The translations under genes and the position numbers were made by a program. The notes below the pieces were generated by a model, which worked only from the letters and a program-made list of their open reading frames with translations, was not told the DNA's origin and did not search any database. A stretch of 64,000 nt of DNA. Source: Bradyrhizobium sp. AUGA SZCCT0176 (GTDB lineage: Bacteria; Pseudomonadota; Alphaproteobacteria; Rhizobiales; Xanthobacteraceae). The stretch is from NCBI RefSeq assembly GCF_018130145.1, contig NZ_JAFCMB010000016.1:1-64000 (forward strand), written 5' to 3'. Below, one piece after another: positions 10,630 through 18,625 of the stretch; position 1 is the first letter of the stretch, and each line of letters opens with the position of its first letter.

Positions 10630-10713
10630 TCACAACCGTTCGCAGGCATAGGCGTAGCCGATGCCTGCCAGGAAGAAGCCTGCGCCTAGCGCCAGCATGA
10701 CAATGTCCAGCAT
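10630..10713 (-). CDS. 27-aa membrane peptide at the head of the kdp operon
   Basis: A 27-aa frame starting MLDIVMLALGAGFFLAGIG and ending YACERL. It has one hydrophobic helix and a short polar tail. An AGGA ribosome site lies 7 nt before the ATG. A longer in-frame extension to 10857 has no hydrophobic character and is probably not used. I recall similar unnamed peptides ending in C-(D/E)-RL just before kdpF in other proteobacteria; this is memory, not a search. Function is unknown, but its place as first gene of the operon suggests a role in Kdp assembly or regulation. Confidence 0.7.
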   Translation of the reverse strand: MLDIVMLALGAGFFLAGIGYAYACERL

Positions 10714-11132
10714 GGGATGTTCCTGTGCGAAATGAGCCGCGGACCGAATGGACGGCCTCGCTTTGGATGGCTGAAGTGCCACCTTGCGCATAGGTTTTCG
10801 AGATGGGGGCAATGGCGACGTTATAGGAATCTCATAAGTGCCGGTCGTCTTGGCCACTTTACTCTGGCGTCGTCCCGGCGAACGCCGAAACCCATACCGC
10901 GTTGTCCCATCGAAAGGGTAGAACGGCAGAGACCTGTCGCAAAATTCTGACGGTGGCTATCGGTCCCGGCCTTCGCCGGGACGACGTGGGGAGGGAGCGC
11001 GCCAACATCCCACCCACCACTTATGAAATCTCTATTTCTCTGCTCCTCACCTCATCTCGTTTTCAAATGGCGTTTTGACCACCTTGGGGGGCACGGCTGC
11101 CGTATCAGCCGCCCCACAAGTGAGATCACGCC
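10714..11132. other. kdp upstream region, no gene
   Basis: This is a 419-nt gap between the divergent kdp operon and the 11133 gene. The kdp promoter must lie close to 10714; I cannot point to a certain KdpE box. The middle carries the dispersed repeat at 10868-10986. Short frames here have no protein-like features. Confidence 0.6.
10868..10986. repeat. CGTCGTCCCGG-type dispersed inverted repeat
   Basis: CGTCGTCCCGGCGAACGCCG at the left is mirrored by a right arm ending CGGCCTTCGCCGGGACGACG. The same family recurs at 29973-30096 with the same arms. It is an intergenic palindrome, probably a non-autonomous repeat. Confidence 0.75.
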
Positions 11133-11600
11133 ATGTCACTACTTGTAGAATCCCAGAACCCCACAGAACCCGGCGACCGGCTGCGCAATGCCTATGCCGT
11201 GACCACTGAATTCCTCTCCGACATCGTCGACCAGACCTGCCGGCGCTTTCCGTCCGTGAGCCAGAGCGGCAAGACCGCCCGCATTGAGCGGCTGATTCAA
11301 TCCGGCGCCTGGACCGATGCCGCCCTGGCGCTGATCGATCTGGAATTGCCGCAATGGCAGCTGCGCCGTATCGCCTATGACGAAGGCGAGTGGCATTGCG
11401 CATTGTCGCGCGAACGCGAATTGCCGGACTGGCTCGATCAATCGGCCGAGGGCCGGCACGCCGACCTGGCGCTGGCTATCCTGAGCGCGTTCGTCGAGGC
11501 GCAGCGCCTCAGCGTGCCGTTGCGCCGGCCCAGCGTCCCTGCCGTGCGCAGCGATGCCGGCGCGCTCTATGAGCCGGTCCTGAGCGACAATTTCGGCTGA
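11133..11600 (+). CDS. Conserved hypothetical protein, 155 aa
   Basis: A 155-aa acidic, soluble protein without signal peptide or membrane segments; I do not recognise a named domain. Visible blocks are NAYAVTTEFLSDIVDQT, ARIERLIQSGAWTDAALALI and LELPQWQLRRIAYDEGEWHC. The style is that of small rhizobial unknowns (about one per locus, Trp-rich middle). Codon use fits the neighbours. It is followed by two more small genes on the same strand. Confidence 0.7.
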   Translation: MSLLVESQNPTEPGDRLRNAYAVTTEFLSDIVDQTCRRFPSVSQSGKTARIERLIQSGAWTDAALALIDLELPQWQLRRIAYDEGEWHCALSRERELPDWLDQSAEGRHADLALAILSAFVEAQRLSVPLRRPSVPAVRSDAGALYEPVLSDNFG

Positions 11601-11644
11601 ACGAGCCGGGAATACACAGCTCGCCAAAATGAAAGAATACCAAC

Positions 11645-11938
11645 GTGAAGCTCATCGAACCTCCATCGTGCCGCGCGCCATCCGCAATCGTCTTCATCGG
11701 CAGAAACCGCCGCGGCCATTGGGTTGCCCAGGAACAAAACGGCCTCTATGGCGGCCTGTTCGTCAATCGCGCACAGGCCATCAAATACGCGTTGTTCGAG
11801 AACGGCCACCATCCCGAAACGATCGTCGAACTGGCCTGCGAAATCGAGCTCGACATGGGTAGCCGCCCAGGCGCGCGGTGCATGTCGCCGCGACAGATTC
11901 GCCCGCACATCCGATCTTCAGAAGGAGTGATGACATGA
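11645..11938 (+). CDS. Hypothetical protein, 97 aa
   Basis: A 97-aa protein with the core IVFIGRNRRGHWVAQEQNGL followed by YGGLFVNRAQAIKYALFE. This looks like a compact one-domain fold of the kind seen in DUF2188-like or phage-associated small proteins, but I cannot assign it. The frame was chosen over two overlapping alternatives because it alone gives a mixed, protein-like composition. Its stop overlaps the ATG of the next gene (ATGACATGA), which supports coupling. Confidence 0.6.
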   Translation: MKLIEPPSCRAPSAIVFIGRNRRGHWVAQEQNGLYGGLFVNRAQAIKYALFENGHHPETIVELACEIELDMGSRPGARCMSPRQIRPHIRSSEGVMT

Positions 11939-12135
11939 CCATGCTGACGCATCCCGGCAGCCGGTTCAAACCGGCTTCCCATCGGTCGGGACGCCGTGCC
12001 CCAACCACCACCGCGAACCTTGCGATGCTCAAGCTGATCTGCCTTCGCGCGATTGGTCCCCTGCTGACAGCTGTCGCGATCGCCGGCGTCATCGTCCTCA
12101 AGGCTGCGGTCTTCCTTTCGCGCGTCAGCCATTGA
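11935..12135 (+). CDS. Small single-span membrane protein, 66 aa
   Basis: Starts at the ATG at 11935, which has a good GAAGGAG ribosome site and overlaps the stop of the preceding gene by 4 nt. The N-terminal half is basic (GSRFKPASHRSGRRAPTTT), followed by one membrane helix (IGPLLTAVAIAGVIVLKAAV) and a short tail. Function is unknown. Confidence 0.6.
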   Translation: MTMLTHPGSRFKPASHRSGRRAPTTTANLAMLKLICLRAIGPLLTAVAIAGVIVLKAAVFLSRVSH

Positions 12136-12317
12136 GAACGGCCGAACGACCCGTGCGCAAGAATCTGCTACGACATCTGCGTTTGGTCTGACCGGCATCA
12201 ACGATAACGACATGTGAGGCCGAACATACATTTGACGACAAATTCCCCGGTAGCTAGCCTTGCCGAGAACACGGCGTCGGCGCAGGTTTCAGCTGCGATC
12301 ATTGAGGGATGGAAACC

Positions 12318-13334
12318 ATGAACATAGCGCCGCAAGCGGACATGCCGAGCGATCCCGTTGCTTCCGAAGGTGTGGTCGCGGCCGGGGCCTATGTCGACGG
12401 CCGGCGGGTCGCCAATATCGCCATCGAGGAATCCTCGAGCTGGCGCAGCAAGCCGGGCCATGTGGTCTGGATCGGGCTGCACGAACCAGACATGACGATC
12501 CTGACGAGCGTGCAGCAGCAGTTCCAGTTGCATGATCTTGCCATTGAAGACGCGAACAACGCCCACCAGCGGCCGAAGATCGAACAATATGGCGACGGCC
12601 TGTTCATCGTGGCACGCACCGCGCAACTCGTAGGCGACAGCATCGCGTTCGGCGAAACCCATCTGTTCGTCGGCGAAGGATATCTCGTCTCCGTTCGCCA
12701 CGGCGCCTCGACGTCCTACGCGCCGGTGCGCGCGCGCTGCGAAAGCTGCCCGCGGGCGCTGGCCCGCGGCGAGGATTATATCCTCTACGCCATCCTCGAT
12801 TTCATCGTCGATAATTACTCGCCGGTGCTCGAGACCATCCAGGAAGAAGTCGAAGCGATGGAGGAGCAGGTGCTCGCCAGCGCGATGACGCGGGCGCAGA
12901 TCGAGCGGCTCTATCTGTTGCGGCGCGATCTGTTGCGCCTGCGGAACGCGGTGGGACCCCTGGTGGAGGTCTGCCGCCGGCTTGAGCATGACAATCTGCC
13001 GATGATCCGCCCCACCATGCAGCCGCTGTTCCGCGACGTCACCGACCACGTCCGCACCGTTCAGGAACAGATCGACTCGCTCCGCGAAGTCCTCGCTTTT
13101 GCCTTCGAGGCCAGCCTTTTGGTCGGCCAGGCCCAGGAGACCGCGGTCTCCAAGAAACTCGCCTCATGGCTTGCCATCATCGCGGTCCCGACCGCGATCG
13201 CCGGCATCTACGGCATGAACTTCAAGCACATGCCGGAACTCGAGTGGGAGTATGGCTACTTCGCCATTATTGGCACGATCCTGACCGTGTGCGCGGGCCT
13301 GTTCTGGCGCTTCCGGCGTGCCGGGTGGCTGTAA
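12318..13334 (+). CDS. corA: CorA-family Mg2+/Co2+ transporter
   Basis: A 338-aa CorA-type channel with a large N-terminal cytoplasmic domain and two C-terminal membrane helices. The signature YGMNF (within AGIYGMNFKHMPE) comes after the first helix. The second of two close ATGs (12318) is preferred because GAGGG lies 9 nt before it; the first (12309) would be only 1 nt from that site. It imports Mg2+ and possibly Co2+/Ni2+. Length and domain order are typical. Confidence 0.92.
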   Translation: MNIAPQADMPSDPVASEGVVAAGAYVDGRRVANIAIEESSSWRSKPGHVVWIGLHEPDMTILTSVQQQFQLHDLAIEDANNAHQRPKIEQYGDGLFIVARTAQLVGDSIAFGETHLFVGEGYLVSVRHGASTSYAPVRARCESCPRALARGEDYILYAILDFIVDNYSPVLETIQEEVEAMEEQVLASAMTRAQIERLYLLRRDLLRLRNAVGPLVEVCRRLEHDNLPMIRPTMQPLFRDVTDHVRTVQEQIDSLREVLAFAFEASLLVGQAQETAVSKKLASWLAIIAVPTAIAGIYGMNFKHMPELEWEYGYFAIIGTILTVCAGLFWRFRRAGWL

Positions 13335-13428
13335 GCTGGCCGGCCTACCCCTTTTTCTCAACGCAAACGAGTACCAACTTTGCCCGAGACGCTATAGAAT
13401 GCCGTCGAGCCAGTGATTTGGCTGATGG

Positions 13429-14613
13429 ATGAGCATCATGATTGCGACATCGATGAGTCGAATAGTCGTACCGTCCATGGTTGCGGCATGTAGCGTGGCG
13501 GCTATCTTCGCCGTCTATTACGTCCGCCAAGAACCGCGGGTCGATACCAAGGCCGTAACCGCCGCGCCGGCGGTCTCAAAGCCGGCATTGGGTGCCCCAA
13601 AGCAGGGTGCGCTCGCAGCGGCGCAAGCAGAAGCAAACGCCGTGACGGCCACGCTGGGCGGACCACCCCCACTGCCGGACAGCGTGCCGTCGTTCGACAT
13701 TGCCCGCATCGAGCCGACGGGCGAAGCTGTCATCGCCGGCCGGGCCACGCCGGGCGCAGCGGTGGAACTGCTGCGCAACGGCGAGATACACGATCGCGTG
13801 GTGGCGGATCAATCCGGACAATTCGTCATGGTTCCGCCCCGGCTTCCCTCAGGGACGTATGACCTGACGCTGCGGGCCAAGGAGCCGGACGGCAAGCAGA
13901 CCTCATCCAAGCAGAGCGTGACGGTGGCGCTTGAGCCGAAATCAACCGATCGGCCGGTCGTAGCGTTGATGGCGCCGGACAAACCCACCGTCGTGCTGTC
14001 GCAGCCGGCTGTGCCAAAGCCGATGGCCGGCGCAGTGGTTGCGGAGACGGTTGAGATCGAACCGGGCGGCAAGCTCCATGTCAGCGGCCGCGCTCGCCCC
14101 GGCGCCGCGGTGAAGCTTTATCTCAACGACAGCTTTATTGCGTCGGCAACGGCTGGCGCGGACGGACGTTTTGCGGTCACGATCAATGAGGGGGTCGCCT
14201 CGGGCAGCTACCGCGTGAGGCTGGACGAGGTGGAGCAGAATTCCGGCGCGGTGCGCGCACGCGCCGAGGTGCCTTTCAACGTTCCCGACACGATGGTCAC
14301 GGCCTCCGTGCCGGCACAGGCCACCGCGGCCAAGCGGCTGGACGTTGCCGCTGCACAGCCGCCGGAGCTGGCGGCCGCCATGGCCGCCGTTCTGCCAGAC
14401 AACAAAGGCTCGCCCTCCACCGTGGTCGTGCCGAAGATCACCACCACCACCGTCTCGCGCGGCGACAGCCTCTGGCGCATCAGCCAACTCTCCTACGGAG
14501 CGGGCACGCGCTACGCCGTTATCTACAAGGCGAACCGGGAACAGATCCGCAATCCCAACCTGATTTATCCCGGCCAGGTTTTTGTCGTTCCGGTGCAGGA
14601 AGCGCGGCCATAG
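13429..14613 (+). CDS. LysM and Ig-like repeat envelope protein
   Basis: A 394-aa protein. An N-terminal membrane anchor or signal (about 10-32, IVVPSMVAACSVAAIFAVYY) is followed by an Ala/Pro-rich linker. Two similar beta-rich repeats then carry GRATPGAAVELLRNG and GRARPGAAVKLYLND (about 85-180 and 205-290). A C-terminal LysM domain follows (about 345-390, VSRGDSLWRISQLSYGAGTR and NLIYPGQVFVVP). LysM domains bind peptidoglycan, so this is an anchored periplasmic protein with Ig-like modules. This combination is common in Bradyrhizobiaceae and has no assigned role. Confidence 0.85.
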   Translation: MSIMIATSMSRIVVPSMVAACSVAAIFAVYYVRQEPRVDTKAVTAAPAVSKPALGAPKQGALAAAQAEANAVTATLGGPPPLPDSVPSFDIARIEPTGEAVIAGRATPGAAVELLRNGEIHDRVVADQSGQFVMVPPRLPSGTYDLTLRAKEPDGKQTSSKQSVTVALEPKSTDRPVVALMAPDKPTVVLSQPAVPKPMAGAVVAETVEIEPGGKLHVSGRARPGAAVKLYLNDSFIASATAGADGRFAVTINEGVASGSYRVRLDEVEQNSGAVRARAEVPFNVPDTMVTASVPAQATAAKRLDVAAAQPPELAAAMAAVLPDNKGSPSTVVVPKITTTTVSRGDSLWRISQLSYGAGTRYAVIYKANREQIRNPNLIYPGQVFVVPVQEARP

Positions 14614-14908
14614 CGTCTGAGCGAGAGATTGCGCGGCTTTTTAGCTCGCGCTCGATTATGTGCGGCGGTTCTGCTGGACGCGCACGACGACCGTCACGTC
14701 GCGGTTGAACGATTATCTCGCTTCACTCCGCCGCGGTCCCAGCTCGGCCTTTTCGGCCCGCACGGCGCGTCGCAGACCTTTCGTGCTTTTAATCATTTGT
14801 GACAAGGCGCCTGCGCCTTGGCACGCTTCCCTGCGGGGCTTTGAGGCGGTACAACCCGCCTGTATTCTTGTGTGTAGCGGCTAGAACGAAGTGTAGCGGT
14901 GCAGACCA
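14614..14908. other. Gap of 295 nt without a recognised gene
   Basis: No RNA gene or promoter was identified. A 27-codon minus-strand frame (14713-14796) contains VRAEKAEL, resembling the FdsA C terminus VRAERAEL encoded about 1.1 kb away; it has no ribosome site and is not called as a gene. Confidence 0.5.
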
Positions 14909-15703
14909 GTGACAATATTTGATCGAATTCTCGACGCGGCCGCGGATAATCTCAGGATAGCGAAAATCCTGGTCCAGCTGGGCCTCGACCCCAACAACAT
15001 CACCTACGACGCGCTGTTCAATCGCCTGCTGGAGATTTTTCTCCACAATATCACGCTGGCCAACATGTTTGCCCTGGTCGGCGCCATCTTCTTCGTCGCC
15101 ACCTTGCTGACGCAGACCATGGTGCCGCTCCGCGTCGCCAACATGATCGGTTGCGCATTCTTCGCCCTGTTTGGCGCGCTCACGGCATCCGTCACGACCT
15201 TCCTGTTGTATCTCCTGATGGTCCCCATCAATGCGTATCGCCTCCGACAGATGCTCGTTCTGGTGAAGAAGGCCCGCAGCGCAACGAAAGGCGATACGTC
15301 GCTGGAATGGCTCAAGCCGTTCATGACCGAACGCAAATATCGCAAGGGCGATATTCTGTTCAAGAAAGACGATGCCGCCCATGAGATGCTGCTGACCGTC
15401 ACCGGAAAATTCCTGGTGAAGGAAATCAGCGTCGAGCTTCCGCCGGGACGTTTAATGGGCGAATTTGGTTTCCTCACGCCGGATAACCGGCGCACGGCGA
15501 CGATCGAATGCATCGAGGATGGTCATGTGCTGACCATCACTTATGACAAGCTGCTCGAGATCTACTTTCAGAACCCGCAGTTCGGCTATTACTTCCTGGT
15601 CCTGACCAGCCAGCGCCTGTTGGAAAACATTGCGCGACTCGAAGGGATTGTCGCGCAACACAAGTCCTTGCAGCAGGCCGCGGCTGCGAACGGCCCCAAC
15701 TGA
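14909..15703 (+). CDS. Membrane protein with cyclic-nucleotide-binding domain
   Basis: A 264-aa protein with a GTG start. Two adjacent membrane helices (about 50-68 and 75-108) are followed by a CRP-like cyclic-nucleotide-binding (cupin) domain at about 140-245 (KYRKGDILFKKDDAAHEMLL; PPGRLMGEFGFLTPDNRRTA). There is no HTH and no channel pore signature, so it is neither a CRP regulator nor a K+ channel. Such proteins may be membrane sensors, but the role is unknown. The conserved phosphate-binding loop arginine is plausibly in NRRTATIEC. Confidence 0.8.
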   Translation: MTIFDRILDAAADNLRIAKILVQLGLDPNNITYDALFNRLLEIFLHNITLANMFALVGAIFFVATLLTQTMVPLRVANMIGCAFFALFGALTASVTTFLLYLLMVPINAYRLRQMLVLVKKARSATKGDTSLEWLKPFMTERKYRKGDILFKKDDAAHEMLLTVTGKFLVKEISVELPPGRLMGEFGFLTPDNRRTATIECIEDGHVLTITYDKLLEIYFQNPQFGYYFLVLTSQRLLENIARLEGIVAQHKSLQQAAAANGPN

Positions 15704-15783
15704 GCAGCGGGACACGCGCGCCGGGGGGCTTTCTAGAGCGGCATGGCTTTTGGTTGAATCCATCGAGCCACGAGTCCCCTCAA

Positions 15784-15805
15784 CCTCTCCCGCTTGCGGG
15801 AGAGG
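15784..15805. terminator. Hairpin between convergent genes
   Basis: CCTCTCCCGC and GCGGGAGAGG form a 10-bp perfect stem with a 2-nt centre. It lies between the plus-strand cNMP-binding gene and the end of fdsA. It has no clear U-tract and is also a common dispersed motif in this group. Confidence 0.45.
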
Positions 15806-15859
15806 GAGTACACCGTCTTCGTGGCAACCAACCCAGCCTAACCTCATCAGGCTTTAGGT

Positions 15860-18625
15860 CTATTCCGCCGCGGTTCGCAGCTCTGCCCTTTCGGCGCGCA
15901 CCGCGCAGAACTTGAACTCGGGGATCTTGCCGAACGGATCGAGCGCCGGGTTGGTTAGCAGGTTCGCCGCCGCCTCGGCGTAGCAGAACGGCATGAACAC
16001 CATGTTCTCCGGCACGTCGCGGTCCGAGCGAACCTTGACCTCGACCGCGCCGCGTCGGGTTTCCAGCTTGATGAAATCGCCGGGCCATACGCTCAGACGG
16101 CGCATGTCCTTGGGCGACATGAACGCCACCGCCTCCGGCTCGATCTGGTCGAGCACGCTGGAGCGGCGGGTCATCGAACCGGTGTGCCAGTGTTCGAGCA
16201 CGCGGCCGGTCGACAGCACCATCGGATACTCGCCGTCCGGCAGTTCGTCCGGCGGAATGACCTTGGCCGGCACGATCTTGCCGCGACCGCTCTCGGTCGG
16301 GAAGCCGGTGGTGAAGATGATCTCGTTGCCGGGCTTGTTCGGGTCATCCGCCGGATAGGTGACGGCGCCTTCACGGACCAGCCGCTCCCAGCTGATGTTC
16401 TTGAGCGACGGCATCAGCTGCGCCATCTCGGTGTAGACGTCGCCGGGGCCCGAATAATTCCACGGCAGCCCCATACGCTTGCCGACCTCCTGGATGATCC
16501 AGAGATCCTGTCGCGCGTCGCCCGGCGGCTTGATCACCTGGCGCGCAAGCTGCACGCGGCGGTCGGTGTTAGTGAAGGAGCCGTCCTTTTCCGCAAAGGC
16601 CGAGGCCGGCAGGATGACGTCGGCGTGGAATGCGGTCTCGGTGACGAAGAGGTCCTGCACCACGAGATGATCGAGCATGGCGAGCGCTCCGCGCGCATGC
16701 TGAAGATCGGGATCGGACATTGCGGGGTTTTCGCCCTCGATATACATACCCTTGATCTCACCGGCGTGGATCGCGTTCATGATCTCCACCACGGTCAGGC
16801 CGCGTACCGGATCGAGTTCCTGGCTCCACAGCTTCTCGAAATTGCCGCGCAGGTCGTCGCGGGAAACCGGCTGGTAGTCCGGCAGGAACATCGGAATCAG
16901 GCCGGCGTCGGACGCGCCCTGCACGTTGTTCTGGCCGCGCAGCGGATGCAGGCCGGTGCCGGGACGGCCGACTTGCCCGGTGATCAGCGCGAGAGCGATC
17001 AGGCAGCGGGCATTGTCGGTGCCGTGAACATGCTGGCTGATGCCCATGCCCCAGAAGATGATCGACGATTTGGCGCGCGCATAGGTTCGCGCCACCTCGC
17101 GCAGGGTTTCGGCCGGGACGCCGCAGATCGGCGCCATCTTCTCCGGCGTGAACTCCTTGATCTTCTCCTCGAGATCCTGAAAGCCCTCGGTGTAGCCCGC
17201 GATGTACTGATCGTCGGTCAGGCCTTCGGTGATGATCGTGTTGATCATCGCATTCAGCATGGCAACGTCGGAGCCGGGCTTGAACTGCAGATGTTTGGTC
17301 GCGTGGCGCGACAGCGACTGCCGACGCGGATCCAGCACGAAGAGCTTTGCACCCTTCTTCGCCGCGTTCTTAATGTAGGTTGCAGCGACCGGATGGTTGA
17401 CGGTCGGATTTGCGCCGATCACGATGATGACTTCGGCGTCCATCGCCGCCGCGAACGGGGCCGACACCGCGCCGGAGCTCAGGCCTTCGAACAGCGCCGC
17501 CACCGAGGAGGCGTGACACAGCCGCGTGCAGTGATCGACATTGTTGGAGCCGAAGCCGGTGCGCACCAGCTTCTGGAACAGATAGGCCTCTTCGTTGGAG
17601 CCTTTGGCGGAGCCGAAACCGGCCAGCGCCTTGACGCCCTTCTCGTCGCGGATCTTCACGAGGCCGTTGGCGGCGATATCGAGCGCCTCTTCCCACGACG
17701 CTTCGCGGAAATGCGTGAACGGATTGGCCGGATCGACCTGGTCGTTGGAGTCCTTCTTCGCGTTGGGCAGCCGCACCAGCGGCTTGGTGATGCGATGCGG
17801 GTGGTGGATGTAGTCAAATCCAAAGCGGCCCTTGACGCAGAGCCGGTTGTGGTTGGCCGGGCCGTCGCGGCCTTCGGCGTAAATGATCTTCTCGTCCTTG
17901 ACCTGATAGGTGACCTGGCAGCCGACGCCGCAGAACGGGCACAGCGAGTCGACTTCCTTGTCCGGATAGGTCACGCGGGTCTGGTTCTCGTCCAGCATCA
18001 CCGACGGCATCAATGCGCCGGTCGGGCACGCCTGCACGCATTCGCCGCAGGCCACGCAGGTCGATTCACCCATGGGATCATCGAAGTCGAACACGATTTT
18101 CGAGCCGTGACTGCGATAGGCCATGCCGATGACGTCGTTGACCTGCACTTCCCGGCAGGCGCGCACGCAGAGGCCGCACTGGATGCAGGCGTCGAGATTG
18201 ACGCTCATCGCGGGATGGCTGACGTCGCTTTCCCAGCGCTCGGCCGCGGGAAAACGGCTTTCGGTGACCTCGACCTTCTCGGCCCAATGCCAGAATTTTG
18301 AGTCGGGATCGTGGGAGGTCTCGCGCGCCGGCTGGTCGGCGACCAAGAGTTCCATCACCATCTTCTGCGCCGCGACCGCGCGCGCGCTTTCGGATTTCAC
18401 CTTCATGCCGACGGTGGGCGTGCGCTTGCAGGATGCTGCCAGCACGCGCTCGCCCTCGATCTCCACCATGCAGGCGCGGCAATTGCCATCGGGCCGATAG
18501 TCCGGCGCGGGCGAATAGCACAGATGCGGGATTTCCTGGCCCTGACGCTTCGCCACCTGCCAGATGGTTTCGCCTGCGTTGGCCTCAACCTGCTTGCCGT
18601 CGAGTTCGAACTTGATCTTGGTCAT
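15860..18625 (-). CDS. fdsA: NAD-dependent formate dehydrogenase alpha subunit
   Basis: A 921-aa molybdenum enzyme that oxidises formate to CO2 in the cytoplasm. Cofactor sites read directly: a [2Fe-2S] with Cys36/49/52/66, two ferredoxin-type [4Fe-4S] (Cys147/150/153/157 and Cys190/193/196/200), and the [4Fe-4S] of the molybdopterin fold (Cys229/232/236/263). Cys370 in RLCHASSV is the expected Mo ligand, so it is a Cys and not a Sec enzyme. It overlaps the fdsB stop by 4 nt. Electrons pass through the beta subunit to NAD+. Confidence 0.95.
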   Translation of the reverse strand: MTKIKFELDGKQVEANAGETIWQVAKRQGQEIPHLCYSPAPDYRPDGNCRACMVEIEGERVLAASCKRTPTVGMKVKSESARAVAAQKMVMELLVADQPARETSHDPDSKFWHWAEKVEVTESRFPAAERWESDVSHPAMSVNLDACIQCGLCVRACREVQVNDVIGMAYRSHGSKIVFDFDDPMGESTCVACGECVQACPTGALMPSVMLDENQTRVTYPDKEVDSLCPFCGVGCQVTYQVKDEKIIYAEGRDGPANHNRLCVKGRFGFDYIHHPHRITKPLVRLPNAKKDSNDQVDPANPFTHFREASWEEALDIAANGLVKIRDEKGVKALAGFGSAKGSNEEAYLFQKLVRTGFGSNNVDHCTRLCHASSVAALFEGLSSGAVSAPFAAAMDAEVIIVIGANPTVNHPVAATYIKNAAKKGAKLFVLDPRRQSLSRHATKHLQFKPGSDVAMLNAMINTIITEGLTDDQYIAGYTEGFQDLEEKIKEFTPEKMAPICGVPAETLREVARTYARAKSSIIFWGMGISQHVHGTDNARCLIALALITGQVGRPGTGLHPLRGQNNVQGASDAGLIPMFLPDYQPVSRDDLRGNFEKLWSQELDPVRGLTVVEIMNAIHAGEIKGMYIEGENPAMSDPDLQHARGALAMLDHLVVQDLFVTETAFHADVILPASAFAEKDGSFTNTDRRVQLARQVIKPPGDARQDLWIIQEVGKRMGLPWNYSGPGDVYTEMAQLMPSLKNISWERLVREGAVTYPADDPNKPGNEIIFTTGFPTESGRGKIVPAKVIPPDELPDGEYPMVLSTGRVLEHWHTGSMTRRSSVLDQIEPEAVAFMSPKDMRRLSVWPGDFIKLETRRGAVEVKVRSDRDVPENMVFMPFCYAEAAANLLTNPALDPFGKIPEFKFCAVRAERAELRTAAE

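Noticed and set aside
10716..10857. N-terminal extension of the 27-aa kdp peptide to 75 aa
   Set aside because: The extension is Pro/Arg-rich, lacks a ribosome site and covers the expected kdp promoter region.
14713..14796. 27-codon minus-strand gene
   Set aside because: No ribosome site and only a local resemblance to the end of fdsA.
16184..18301. 705-codon plus-strand frame opposite fdsA
   Set aside because: His/Arg/Gly-rich shadow of a high-GC gene; fdsA has all cofactor motifs.
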